Origin: Cercis canadensis
Lineage: Eukaryota > Streptophyta > Magnoliopsida > Fabales > Fabaceae
Assembly: GCA_003255065.1 (NCBI GenBank)
Contig: QAOA01002523.1
Coordinates: 43,878 to 107,877, forward strand
DNA: 64,000 nucleotides
Direction: 5' to 3'
A program made the position numbers and the translations under genes. The notes under the pieces are model-generated. The model worked only from the letters and a program-made list of their open reading frames with translations. It ran no database searches and was not told the DNA's origin. Of the stretch, positions 12,112 through 23,480 are shown piece after piece; position 1 is the stretch's first letter, and the number at the start of each line of letters is the position of its first letter.

Positions 12112-15100
12112 NCCTGTAGATAACTACTACTCAAAGGGGCCTAGACATGTGTCCCTCATATGCCCGGCTTGGGCCCTTTCTCAGGGGCCTATCACGCTGC
12201 CACCAGCGCCCCCTCAACCTCCAGGTGGTTTAACTATAGCCTCACCCTTGCCCGGCCAAAGACAATGTGGCTGCATTAATTGAATAGGATATTTTCGCAA
12301 ATTATCATTACAATTACTTTACTTGGTAACTTTTAAAGACTTGTTGAATGGGGTTGTTGGATTCAAATTTAACAACCAAACCCTAGCAGCCACACTTCGG
12401 TTTTGGCTTCTCTGCTAAGAGTTGCTCAAAGTCTAAAATTTCCTATGAATATGCTTCACCATTGCTAGATCTTTCATCATATCTATGCTTTTCATTTCCT
12501 GGTAGGGTGGAAATAGTGTTTATAAGGTATGAGCTCTCACAATCTCAAATTTTCCTCAGTAATATTTCCTCTTTTCTGTATTTTGGGTATTCAAATTTTT
12601 TTTTGAAACACCTGTGTGCAATCATATTTGTTTACTTTGTCGACAATCTCCTCTCTACTGGTTTTAATGATTATTTTCTAGGTGAACAGATCTGATCTTT
12701 ATATTATTTGTAATGAATTTTGTTCAATACTGTTTTCTTTATAGCTAATCGATCCAAGATGGTTTATGACTCGTATATTATTATCTTAGGATTCAATTAT
12801 AGTATGGCTGTATGGCCAAAAGAAAATTATAATATGGCTGTTTTGTTTAAGATTTATGCAATACAATTGGGGGACCTTTTCCATGATAATTATGTATGAC
12901 TTTAGAACCTAATGTACGTCTGGTGTTATCAAAATTGATGTGGGGGAATTCTTTTTTAGATGAAAAAATGTTTGGAAATTTCACTAGTTTAATTTTGAAG
13001 TGCGGATGCATTGATGTCATTGTTACTGATGGAAAGAGTAATGTGTCCAAAACGCCTAACTTAGATCTCAGTTTTATAATCTGGTTTAGGGGCTTTGGAA
13101 AGCAGAAGAGGAATAAGATGATTTGTACCTGTATTTTTATTTTTATTTTTTCTGGAGTGTGGTGTATTTGATTGGAATACAATGCCAGAACTTTTATTCA
13201 GAAATCTCTTTTTCCTCATCTCTTATGTGATAGGCTTGTCTTACTAGCTTCTGTGTGCTTGTCAACTGATGGATATTTTTAAGGTTATTTCTTTGTCTGA
13301 TATTGTAAGCACAGCTCTTTCAAGCTGAGTTGATTTTATTTTCACTTTTCTTCTCCTATTCTTGTTTCCTTTCTGCTGCTCTAGGAGGGTTCCTGATCCT
13401 CATCTCTCGTAATCCTTTTTCTCTCAATGCATTCTTCTTTTATTTTTCTTTTTCTTGAGAAAACAGCTTTGTTCAAAAACAATGATTATACTCTATCTAG
13501 TAGTTAACAGTAGGATGCTGTTTCGTAATTAAATGATATTGATATACAATAAGAAAGAGCCAGAGCAGGTTATCTCACAATATTTGGAAATATGTGTAGA
13601 TTTTTCTGAATTTTCTTGGAGTTTTCTTTTAATAATTTATTAATGTATATCTCCTGATTTGATTTTTTGGTATGGGTATAAATAGGCCTCTATGATGTAA
13701 AATGAAGATGGCTTATTTAGATATGATATTTTCAGATTCGAGTGGTTTTTGAACCCTAAAAACCTATTTCTCTGTCCAATCTCAATTTATTGTTTTTTTC
13801 CCCTTATTCTGTCACAAGTAGTTGCTGTCCTCTATTTCTACTGCATCACAAATATTGCTTCTCATATATGATGTGGGGAAGCAACACACTAGAAAAAGCA
13901 TCTAAGATTCCTTTCATATAGGTTTATTTGAGATAAATGATGATAATAGGTGTCAAGAGGGGTAAAATAAGTTTGGATTTGATGTTAAATACAAAAAAGT
14001 AGGTTCGTAATTAAATCAGCCTTTTTTTATAATTTATAGAGATTCCTTGGCATGCATAATGGAGTCAATTATAGAAAGTTTAGTGCGTCAAACATTTAGC
14101 TGTACTCAAGATTACCCGCCCATGCATCTCCTTTTATGGGACCTAATCTTGGTAATGTCTGTTGACTGTATGCATTGTAGATACACTGAAGTAATCTACT
14201 GTCAATGCTGTTTCTCTTCAGTTGATCAAGTTGTGTGTCTGAGTCTTCGTGTTCTTGTTCTTGTTAGTTCAGCTTTCTTTATGTTTCTCCAGAGACTTAT
14301 TTTAGTGACCTGTTACTGCTGTCTAGGTTATGGAGTTCAAAGCCTATCTTCCTGGGTGCAAAGAACTCCAGAGAAAAATGATCATTGGGATGATGATTCA
14401 AGAAGCTTAGAACTCCTTCAGGACTTTCTGAAATCTAGTTGTAAGAAGAAACTTTCCCAAAACATAATTTGTTAATGAAAAAAGAACATTTCACAAAAAG
14501 CAGGATGACAGAAACTAAGTCAACATGCAAGATAGTGAAGAAACGAGACTCAGAAAAAGCTTCTAAACTCAGCAATAAGCCCCCTAGGAAGCAACAAAGA
14601 AAGGGGGAAAACCCAACCCGAATCATGTCAACTCCTGACCAGTCTTCCAATTTTGGACATTCAAACTCCCGGATCTGTAAAAATTCTGCTTGTAAAGCCC
14701 TTCTACCTATTGGTGGCACATTTTGTCGAAGGTGCTCTTGCTGTGTTTGTCATCGTTTTGATGATAACAAGGATCCCAGTCTCTGGTTGTTATGCACATC
14801 TGAATCTCCTCGTGGGAACTCCTGTGGGTCATCTTGTCATATTGAGTGTGCCCTTCAACATGATAAAGTGGGAGTTGTTGACCGCGGCCAATTGTTACAA
14901 CTAGATGGTAGTTATTGCTGTACACTTTGTGGTAAAGTTACAGGAATAATTGGGTGAGTATTTTTCTTGCTTAAATATGGATGTTATAATGCTCATATGA
15001 ATTTCTATTTTCTTTTCATTTGTTTTCTTCTTGTTATTATCTTTTGCCTCACTATCCCATGGCAAATAATGTTTGTCTTAAAGACAGTTGTCCCCCTCCC

Positions 15101-17056
15101 CTCTGCAAGCAACTTTGGTCTATTGAGGCTTGAATCCTTACCAATTTTGGGTTGCAGCAATATAATATCACTTCGAGGCATGCATTGTGAATACTCTATT
15201 GAATGAAATGAACTAGGAAACAAATTTACTTTTATGTCCTGTCTCTGATCTACTCACAAACTGACTCAAGAGCTGCAGCAATAAAGCAAGCATGAAATAG
15301 TTACAGCTGATGCTACCTTTGACGTGGCTTTTAGCTGAGAAATGAATTCCACTATGGCTTTGCATGGTTCCTTTGTTTTGATAGTGAAACAGGAAAACGA
15401 GTTGTCTTCTTGTTTGCACCATTTGCACCCTTTCTGTTGTGTTGCTGGGGATTGGTGAACCAATTTTTCAACCCTACATTAATGACATTGGTGGTTTTTG
15501 TTTAATACTGGCAGATATTGGAAGAAGCAGCTAAATATAGCGAAAGATGCTCGTCGTGTAGATGTACTATGTTATAGGATATATTTGAGCTACAGGCTTC
15601 TCAATGGAACTTCGAGGTTTAAAGAACTGCATGAAATTGTAAAAGATGCAAAATCTAAACTGGAAACAGAAGTGGGTCCAGTGAATCGAGTTTCTCCAAA
15701 GATTGCACGAGGCATTGTCAGCAGACTCTCTATTGCTAATGATGTGCAGAGACTCTGCACTCTAGCAATTGAGAAGGCTGATAAGTGGTTGTCTACCATT
15801 TCCAATGTGGATCCAGAACCCAGAGGTTGGAACTAATACGTTTGGTCTCTTTTATCCTTCTAGTTCCTTTTCAGGAAAACTTTATTTATATGGTTTGTGA
15901 TAATTTTATGTACCTTACAGAAGTTTCACTCCCTGCTGCCTGCGAATTTGTTTTTGAAGAAGTAACATCATCTTCTGTCGTAATCTTTTTGATTGAAATG
16001 TCTAATGCATCCTCTGAGAACATTCAAGGCTACAAGCTCTGGTACTATAAGAGTAAGGAGGAGCCACCCACAAAAGATCCTGTTTGTGTGTTTCCAAGAT
16101 CTCAGAGGAAATTTTTGATAACCCACCTGCGACCTTGCACAGAATATACATTCCGGGTTATATCTTATACTGAGACTGCTGACCTGGGATATTCTGAGGC
16201 TGTTTGTTTCACCGAGAGTGTTGACATATTTAGAAAACGTGGTAAGAAAAAGAACCATCATACTGGAGGCAGTTCTTCTGGCTCCCAAATGAAGCCCAAA
16301 CCCACATTGGCAGATTCTGGATTTAAGGTTCAAGACCTTGGAACAGTTTTATGTCTTGCTCGGGCTCAAGAAAAAGCTTGCCTTGAGGAGCTTTGCTTTG
16401 CTGATGTGAAAAATTGTTCTGAGCCAAGCAAAATGGTCTCACTTGAAACATCAGCAGAAGAGCAATTGCCCCCCACACTTTCTGGTGGCCTTGATTTAAA
16501 TGTTGTTTCGGTGCCTGACTTGAATGAAGAACTGATGCATCCTTCTGAGCCTTCCAAGGATGAAGATGATAATTGTACTTTGCCAGAGGCCGCAGATCAT
16601 GATGTCACTCTTCAAGCCGCAGAGAAAGCTGGTTCAGCAAGATCGAGTGATAGCGGAGACTCCAAAACCTGCACTGATGAGCCAACTGGAGAAATGCCAG
16701 CAGTTGATTCCCTTGCAGATAAATGTAAAAAAAGGGCAGCAAGCACAAATGAGGAGATACATGATCATGATGGCACTCTTGCAAATGGCTCTCCCTTGTT
16801 GATATCTGATGGTTTACGTTCCTTGGATAAAAACTTGGAGGATTGTGTGAAATCAATTTGTTGGCTAGAACGTGAGGGTCATCTCAAAAGGGAATTTAGA
16901 TTGAAATTTCTGACATGGTTTAGTTTGAGATCAACAGAGCCAGAACGTAGGGTGGTTAATACCTTCATTCAGACTTTGATCGATGATCCTGGTAGTTTAG
17001 CAGGACAACTGGTTGACTCATTTTCTGATATTATCAAGCAAGAAGCCCAGAAATAG
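8520..17056 (+). CDS. VIL1: VIN3-like protein (VRN5/VIL1 type), frameshifted near 14470
   Basis: This is a plant Polycomb accessory protein: VIN3/VRN5-family proteins work with PRC2 to silence genes such as FLC. Coding exons are 8520-8550, 14327-14953, 15515-15825 and 15921-17056. The first exon (upstream acceptor at 8481) encodes only MGFKGKLLAK plus one base, and its phase fits exon 2 (GYGVQ...). Exon 2 carries the conserved TPEKN-type segment and then, in another frame, a Cys-rich PHD finger (residues 68-153 counted from the ATG at 14475). Exons 2-3 carry the helical part after the PHD, and exon 4 a fibronectin III domain (about 264-363), an acidic DLN-rich linker and the C-terminal VID domain (about 560-641). 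The exons sum to 2105 bases, one short of 702 codons: the exon 2 frame hits TAA at 14473. If the frameshift is real, translation from ATG 14475 would give 641 residues with all three domains. Family membership is certain. VIL1 rather than a paralogue is likely, judged from the N-terminus. Confidence 0.9.
8890..9270 (+). mobile_element. LTR-like fragment in VIN3-like intron
   Basis: The stretch has an AATAAATAGGACTACTATGTGTAAAACGA-type promoter segment (shown at 9066-9094), followed by a repeated 'ctagtggattc' phrase typical of copia-type LTR leaders. A related but diverged segment is at 13600-13850. No paired LTR, primer-binding site or target-site duplication was found, so a solo or degraded LTR is only a suggestion. 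Confidence 0.3.
11780..12295. repeat. Diverged direct repeat pair around a poly-T tract and N
   Basis: Two GC-richer segments (about 11860-12005 and 12135-12285) share ordered phrases such as 'ggggcctag', 'gtttaactatag' and 'ctgcattaattga'. They are separated by about 55 T residues ending at an N (12112). The arms differ at many positions, so unlike the other N-flanking duplications they are genuine diverged copies. On the minus strand the T tract would be a poly-A tail, suggesting a retroposon. No Pol III boxes were recognised, and the family is unknown to me. Confidence 0.5.
13600..13850 (+). mobile_element. LTR-like fragment with TATA box
   Basis: A 'gggtataaatagg' TATA element at about 13674 is followed by a segment resembling the one at 8890-9270 ('atgatgtaaaatga', then a pyrimidine-rich leader). 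It lies in the last long intron before the PHD exon. Class and boundaries are uncertain. Confidence 0.25.
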
Positions 17057-18753
17057 ATCCTTGTAGGAAGCCACAGCATTAGATTAAGGACTGGAGATTC
17101 TACTCTGAGATATTGCTGTTAGAAAGCCTATTATTACACTGCCTCATATTACCCTGATTGTTTTGCCTTCCATTTTGAGGCCCTTTTTATTGGTCAACTT
17201 TGAAGTTACTCATTTCTTTTGCAGACAAGTTTTATTCCAGCAAACAGGATTCGCGTTGCTGATTGTGTAGACAATAACTCATTTTCTCCTAGGAAGGAGG
17301 TTAGAACAATTTAGAATGCATTTGCTTTTTCCTCAATTAATGCAATTATTGTGATAGTTTCAAATTTGACGTCATTCTAATTTTTATTTGGAAAGGGTAC
17401 TTAAATTGATAGCTGATTTTATTCATGTCCTGTCGTTCTATTGTATCTTTAAGTGTTTTTGTATAGATAAACGTTTTTTAGAAAAAAAAAAAAAAAAAAA
17501 AAAAAAANATTTGCTTTTTCCTCAATTAATGCAATTATTGTGATAGTTTCAAATTTGACGTCATTCTAATTTTTATTTGGAAAGGATACTTAAATTGATC
17601 GCTGATTTTATTCATGTCCTGTCGTTCTATTGTATCTTTAAGTGTTTTTGTATAGATAAACGTTTTTTAGAAAAAAAAAAAAAAAAAATGCTTCACTCAA
17701 AAAAAAAAGTTATTCTTTTTTGTTTGCATGAGTTTCTCACATGGCCAAAAAAAGATTTTTACAACTTTTACAAGTACTTTATCAAGTCAAAATTGAGATT
17801 TTTGGAGAAGCTCAAAAATAAAACTTTTATCTGCTTCCTTAAGTAATTCTTTTTTTCAACCAACTGTATATCTGTTTTGCTCAGGAACCACTATCTATTT
17901 GTGCATTGGGTTTGATCATGGATATTTACAATTCTCATTGGCATCATTACACATAGGCTTTATTTAGCCACTGAAGGCCAACATGACCTTCGTTGTCAGT
18001 AAAATTCTGCCTTGTCACTGTATGAAATATGAATAATCCATGCAACAATTTTTAAAAGTCTAAAGACTACGTAAACTCTTTTTCAGGTAAAATAGACTAC
18101 TTAAATTCATATTGGACCATTTATTACAAAATTATACAGAGTTCCCTCCTGTCCGAATCTTGATTGTTGACAATGAGATGCAAAAGTAGTGCAAGTATTT
18201 GCAATTCTCACTATAAATTTTCCATCATAAACAGGCAGATCAAAGCTCCTCAAAAATATTTAGTCTTAGCTATGGAAGAATTTGGCAAACCATTGAACAA
18301 GATTGAAACAAAGCATAAATGAAAAATTTTCTTGTTTACTTTTTTCTTTCATTTGACATCGATAATTTGAAAATCAAACAAAGACCTCTAACCACATCTC
18401 TACTACTCCCTCAATCAATCATCTGCCCTGAAGACCAAATAAGAGATATGAGGGATTCACTGCAACACTTCACGCCAAGTAGAAAGTGGTGCAAATTGCT
18501 AAGTACGACATATCTACAGCACAAAGGTAGGTAGACTGTAATACTCTACGGAGATATACTTCACGTTCAACATCATTCGTCATTTAAGAATAAAAGATGA
18601 ACAATTTTGAGTCAGCTTCACATGAGATTACAAGCTCAAGTACATCTTCAGTTTCCAACAGAACTTTCTGACCAAATATGTGCCCAAAAGCTCGACTACG
18701 AAAGTGCATGCTCTAGTTCTTCTATACCGGCATCCCTGGTACAAATTACCCCT
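17057..18753. other. Space between convergent VIN3-like and MORF2 genes
   Basis: This holds the 3' UTR of the VIN3-like gene (17057 to roughly 17300, end not defined) and the 3' UTR of the minus-strand MORF2 gene just left of 18754. The block around the N at 17508 is an assembly duplication. The remaining sequence is AT-rich with no gene seen. Confidence 0.5.
17320..17688. repeat. Assembly-type duplication around the N at 17508
   Basis: Segment 17320-17507 is repeated at 17509-17688 with only a couple of substitutions (for example 'aaagggtac' against 'aaaggatac') and different A-tract lengths. A single N separates the copies. The long A homopolymer probably blocked assembly, and the substitutions would suit two alleles of a heterozygous plant. 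Confidence 0.85.
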
Positions 18754-21748
18754 TCACCGCATATTTTCTCTGCGCCGGACATATCTGGTTCTATCATTGT
18801 ATCTTGGTCTGTCTTGAAGCCTTTGTGGCTGTGGCTCCACCCTTCTCTGTCTCTCAGGTGGCCTCTGGACAATCTCTCCATTCACAAATAATTCCGCTGC
18901 ACCAAAGAAAGTTTCGAAACTCAGATTAAAAACCCTTGAGTAATGGTACATGTTGAGAAAATGGGGGCAAAGGTGAAACAACAAAATATAAAGATGAGCT
19001 CCGCAGTGTGTTGCACTCCCTTGTAGCAAAAAAAGAAAAAAGATGAGCAATTGTAAAATGCTCAATTATGGTATGAAAAGAACAGAGAAACAAAACAAGG
19101 ACCCAGAATAACATGGGCAGTAATGAGGAAACTTTTAAAATGTAAAACTTTTGGATGGTTGAGGATACATCAAGTGATTGGATGTATCAAATCCAATGAT
19201 TCTGCAACTCCATGAATTAGTGAAGCAACAGAACATGATAACAAAGAAATTTTATGTAAGTCCATTAGCATTCAAAGCTAGGCATCACCAGGTGAGAGTT
19301 ATTAGCTTTGCCAAGATGGACTATTGATAACAGGAGAACAGAAAACAGATTGATGTGGACCAACTAAAAAGCATGCAAGAGACTTATGTTTTGTACCAAC
19401 GACAAGCAATCTCCAGAAAGTACAAAATAAGCCCAATACATTGAAAAGGAGACATAAAATACGCTATAAGGCTGACAATAGATTAATGTTTAATCTCTAC
19501 TGATCTGCATCTGCACCAAGTACATATAGCACAGAGCAGTTAAGAGAGACATTACCCAGTCACAGTTATTAGCTTTGCCAAAATGGACTGCTGATAATAT
19601 GAGACAGAAACAGAAAAGAGCCTACATTGTTGTCAACTATATAAAACATGCAAATTATTAGCTGGCTTAATCCCACTGCTGTAATTCAGAATGCTCAGAG
19701 ATAATTACTTAAAAAGATTATTAAAACAATCCGTAAACCTGTCTAATGGAATATGAAAATGATTTTCCAGGACAAGCTAAAACGGATGTGGCGGACTATT
19801 ATATTTCATCCCATCGACAAGCCATCTTCATAAAGTATAAATCAGCCCAATAGGCCAATATAATGAACATATATATGAAGACTGACAATAGATATGTGTT
19901 TCATCTCCCCTCATCTGCGTCTCCACAAAGTATATAAAGCACAGAACAGTTAAGAGAGACATTTGATGTTAGTCCATATATTAAATGCTAAACCTTGTAC
20001 GCAAGACACTTTAGCTTTTTCAAGATGTAGATGGACTGGCATTCCTAAGACAAATTACTAATAACAATAATAAGCAAAAAATAAAGAAAAAAAAATTATA
20101 TAGAGCAAAATTGCATGAACTAACATTTTCCAGGTAAAATATTAAGATCGCAGTTTTTGGTAGACCAGTGTTTGTGATAACAGACAATCATATGGTGAAC
20201 ATTTATTCCATAATAAGAAAATGATTTAAAGAAAAAAGAGTTATAGTTTAGAAGTCCAAAATAATGAAAGTGCACATTATTGCACAGACATAAATAAAAT
20301 GCCAAGATCTAACTATTGAAAAGTGCTTTTATACTAAACAATGTATAGAGACATTCCACTAAGTCTTTCATTCTTTCAGAAGAAAGATAGATATTGCATA
20401 TAAAAAATGCATCTCCAATAGCAATTAAAAAGAAAAAAGCTCAAGCAATTAAGCATCAAAACTAAGGAGCAAAGCTGTAATTTGATGACAGAAAAGTATT
20501 ATGCAGCCTCGAATACTCACCACCGTAGTCCTTATATTCAGGATCGACATATGAATCNCATAAATAAAATGCCAAGATCTAACTATTGAAAAATGCTTTT
20601 ATACTAAACAATGTATAGAGACATTCCACTAAGTCTTTCATTCTTTCAGAAGAAAGATTGATATTGCATATAAAAAATGCATCTCCAATAGCAGTTAAAA
20701 AGAAAAAAGCTCAAGCAATTAAGCATCAAAACTAAGGAGCAAAGCTGTAATTTGATGACAGAAAAGTATTATGCAGCCTCGAATACTCACCACCGTAGTC
20801 CTTATATTCAGGATCGACATATGAATCGGGAAGGACAAACAGAACTCCGGGCAACCCTATTCACAGAAGAAGGAAAAGAAAATAGAAAATTGAGGGAAAA
20901 AATTTACAATTGTCACCAATGAAATAATCAGGCATGCAAAGAAGTAATTCTATAACAGACCTTCCAGCTTGTTAGAGGTCTCCTCGTCAATCTCACACCC
21001 AAATCCAAAGTACCTCTCACATGAAACATTGTAAATCTTCTTCTTTGCTTCCTCCTCACTGATAATCAGTAACAATGAAGCTCAGATAAAAATAAATTAC
21101 AACCCAACATCATAAATAGTAAATGCTTGATAAAATAATTCACAAAAGTCCCAATTGAGAAGGGAATTGAAGGATATACTCAGACCCCTTGGTTTGTAAG
21201 AATGTTAGAATACCAACAGATTCTCAATATCAAAAAATCAAGATTTTACGTTTTCTCACACACCCAAAAAGAGAAAAGCGAGATTTTTGCATTTTCCCAC
21301 ACACCCAAACAGAGAAAAGCGAAAATGATTACCTCCCAACAACTTTAGCTAGGGTTTGAATATAGCAATCAATCATCTGCTGCTTGGTAGCACCCTCACC
21401 CCCAGGCTTGTCCATGACAATGAGCCAGTGCTCATAGTCGCAGCCAGGGAAGAGTGGGGCCATCTCCGTAGGTGGTCGGTCACTGAAGTTGGAGCCCGAG
21501 TTGAGTGGCGAGTAGGCCGAGTTACCGGACCGGTTGACTCGGCACCGGATTGCTGTGAACCGGGTGAAAGCGACTGATCCGACGGCATGGGAAAGAGGGG
21601 CCAAAGATCGACGACCAAGGAAGAGAGATGGGACAGAAGGAGGTTTGGTTATGGAAGTGGAGGAGATAAGGCGCTTGGGAAGTAGGAGAGAGAGTGTGGA
21701 AATACGAGTACAGGAGCTGGTAACAGCTCGTGCTAGGGTTAACGCCAT
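18754..21748 (-). CDS. MORF2: Multiple organellar RNA editing factor 2 (MORF2/DAL), plastid
   Basis: MORF2 binds PPR editing factors and other MORFs and is needed for C-to-U editing of many plastid transcripts. Four exons on the minus strand: 21748-21333, 21058-20961, 20856-20791 and 18896-18754. They total 723 bases, giving 240 residues with all phases matching. Residues 1 to about 75 are a Ser/Arg-rich plastid transit peptide (starts [13 protein letters not shown]). The MORF box follows, with [36 protein letters not shown] and [17 protein letters not shown]. The Arg-rich C-terminal tail ([14 protein letters not shown]) is typical of MORF2. Exon 3 appears a second time, truncated, at 20521-20557 because of an assembly duplication; it is not part of this model. 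The identification is very secure. Confidence 0.95.
20289..20827. repeat. 269-bp assembly-type duplication including part of MORF2 exon 3
   Basis: Bases 20289-20557 and 20559-20827 are nearly identical (three substitutions noticed), separated by one N. The left copy ends inside MORF2 exon 3, leaving 37 exon bases (20521-20557) and its donor. The N and the blunt exon break favour unmerged overlapping contigs over a real intragenic duplication. Confidence 0.85.
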
Positions 21749-23398
21749 TGGCGATTTCAGAGGAAGAAGGAAATGAGGGTTTTGGAGTCGAGATGTTATT
21801 CACTTCACTTTGGATAGAAATAGAAAGAGTTTAGGGGATATACGGGGTAGTTATATCATTATATTTGAGGTAAGACAAGGCTTTGGGTTTTGGGCTTTGG
21901 GCTTTGGGCCTGATACAAAGATTGGGCTTGAATGTGTTTAATGATCAAAACTTTGGTGCTGCAGCTGAAAAAAAAAGGGTTCATAGATGACGTTAGTCCG
22001 TGTCGATGTACTTCTCATGCTCTTGTAAGAGAATTAGGTGTACCAAACAATTTGTAATTAAGTGATATTAAAATTATTTTTAAAATTTATAAATTATGTG
22101 ATTAAATATAAAATCGTAGTTAAAAGTACTAAAAATAAAAATTAGATGTAAATGTTAAGCGTCCTCTTCTTGAAACTCGCAAATTAGCGTTTACATGTCT
22201 TATTACTACTAATGAATCTCATGTTGTAGTTTTTGGGTTAAAACTTAAAATGGAAAGGGTCAATGAAATCAACTATGATCCAATTTTTTTAGTAGAAAAA
22301 GAAAATCATTTCGATGTATCCTTTATCATATAGAGAGTAGTAGTGATACTTTCATACCATTTTCTCTTATATCATTCCTACTTCTACACAGTTGTAGGGT
22401 CCAGATTTCATATTTTTCTGTAAAATTTTAACTACACTGTTCAGCAACTGCAAAAGGAGTGTAACAAATATAGTGTAAAAGTATCATTTCCCTTTCAAAT
22501 GGTTGTTTATTGAATGGATCATCTTACCACCTGAGCACCCTTTTTTTCCCCTAATTTTATTCCCAAAATGGGGTTGGAAGGAGTTCCAGGAATTGCATTC
22601 AATTTACAAAAGTTGCATGGTGGGAAATCAAACCAAGCCCTTGCTACATGGGGAACCTAAATAAACTTAACAGCCTCTCTCCTATGGAGATTTTATCCAC
22701 ATTCTTGCCTGGGCCACTTAGCCTCTATGGATTTTACATTAGCTCTGCAAAACTAGATTCTATATATATAGATATATCTTCTTTATTTATTTAATTTTTT
22801 GGCTAAGTGGCCACTATATATCTATTTGTACATTAATTGGGTTTGGTCATGGATAGTGTCATTTCGATCTCATTGGCTCATTTGCACTTGCTTGAGATGG
22901 GTTCTCCGGTTACTAAATTTAGATAAATGCTCACACAGTGTAAGATCTGAGCCATAAAAATTATTAAGTGAGCTTGGTTAAATTTAGATGATGTCATATG
23001 TGTAGAATGTAAAACGCTACGAGAATAACTAATATATAAATAACATCTATTAATATATCTAAAAGAAATCTCTTTTTTTTTTCTGCAAGTAAAGCTATTT
23101 AAGTTATTGTACTCATTTTCTTCTTTTTACTAATTTTTTTATTTTTCTTCTATCTCTTTGTTTGACTAATTGCCCGCTCATAACACGAGTTTGTAACTAA
23201 TTACTCCTAATTTTAGGACCTTTCAAATTAGCTGGAAAAAAAAAAAAAGAGAGAGAGAGAGAGAGAAACGACCATTTAGCTAAATATAACTGAATAAGAA
23301 AAATGAGTCACACTTTTTTGTTGTTGTTCAAACCATGAGTAATCACGTTGAGATTGTTAGCTGTATTTCAGGCATGAGAAGCCAGATATTGAGCAAAC
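21749..23398. other. Intergenic region between divergent MORF2 and GDSL genes
   Basis: This should contain the MORF2 promoter (right after 21748, reading left) and the GDSL promoter (towards 23399). A GGGCTTTGGG-type triple repeat is at about 21883-21909. A (GA)n tract at about 23248-23267 follows an A run. No protein-coding signal or complete transposon was recognised. Confidence 0.5.
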
Positions 23399-23399
23399 A

Positions 23400-23480
23400 C
23401 AAGAACAGGTTGTTTTATAATCGCATTCACGTCATAAACGCAAGAACAGGTTGCTTTCTAATCACATTCACGTCATAATG
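23400..23480 (+). repeat. 41-bp tandem duplication at the GDSL start codon
   Basis: Unit 1 (23400-23440) and unit 2 (23441-23480) both begin CAAGAACAGGTTG and contain ATTCACGTCATAA. Only unit 2 ends in ATG, which is the chosen start codon; unit 1 has ACG at the same place. Confidence 0.8.

Noticed and set aside
12038-12283. Frame encoding a run of Phe
   Set aside because: Product of the T homopolymer and an N; not a gene.
14047-14326. Open frame running into VIN3-like exon 2 from the left
   Set aside because: An intron tail: the acceptor CTGTCTAG at 14319-14326 and the phase match with the exon at 8520-8550 explain the start of exon 2 better.
17320-17688. Tandem duplication in the VIN3-like 3' flank
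   Set aside because: Centred on an N beside a homopolymer; an assembly overlap is the simpler explanation.
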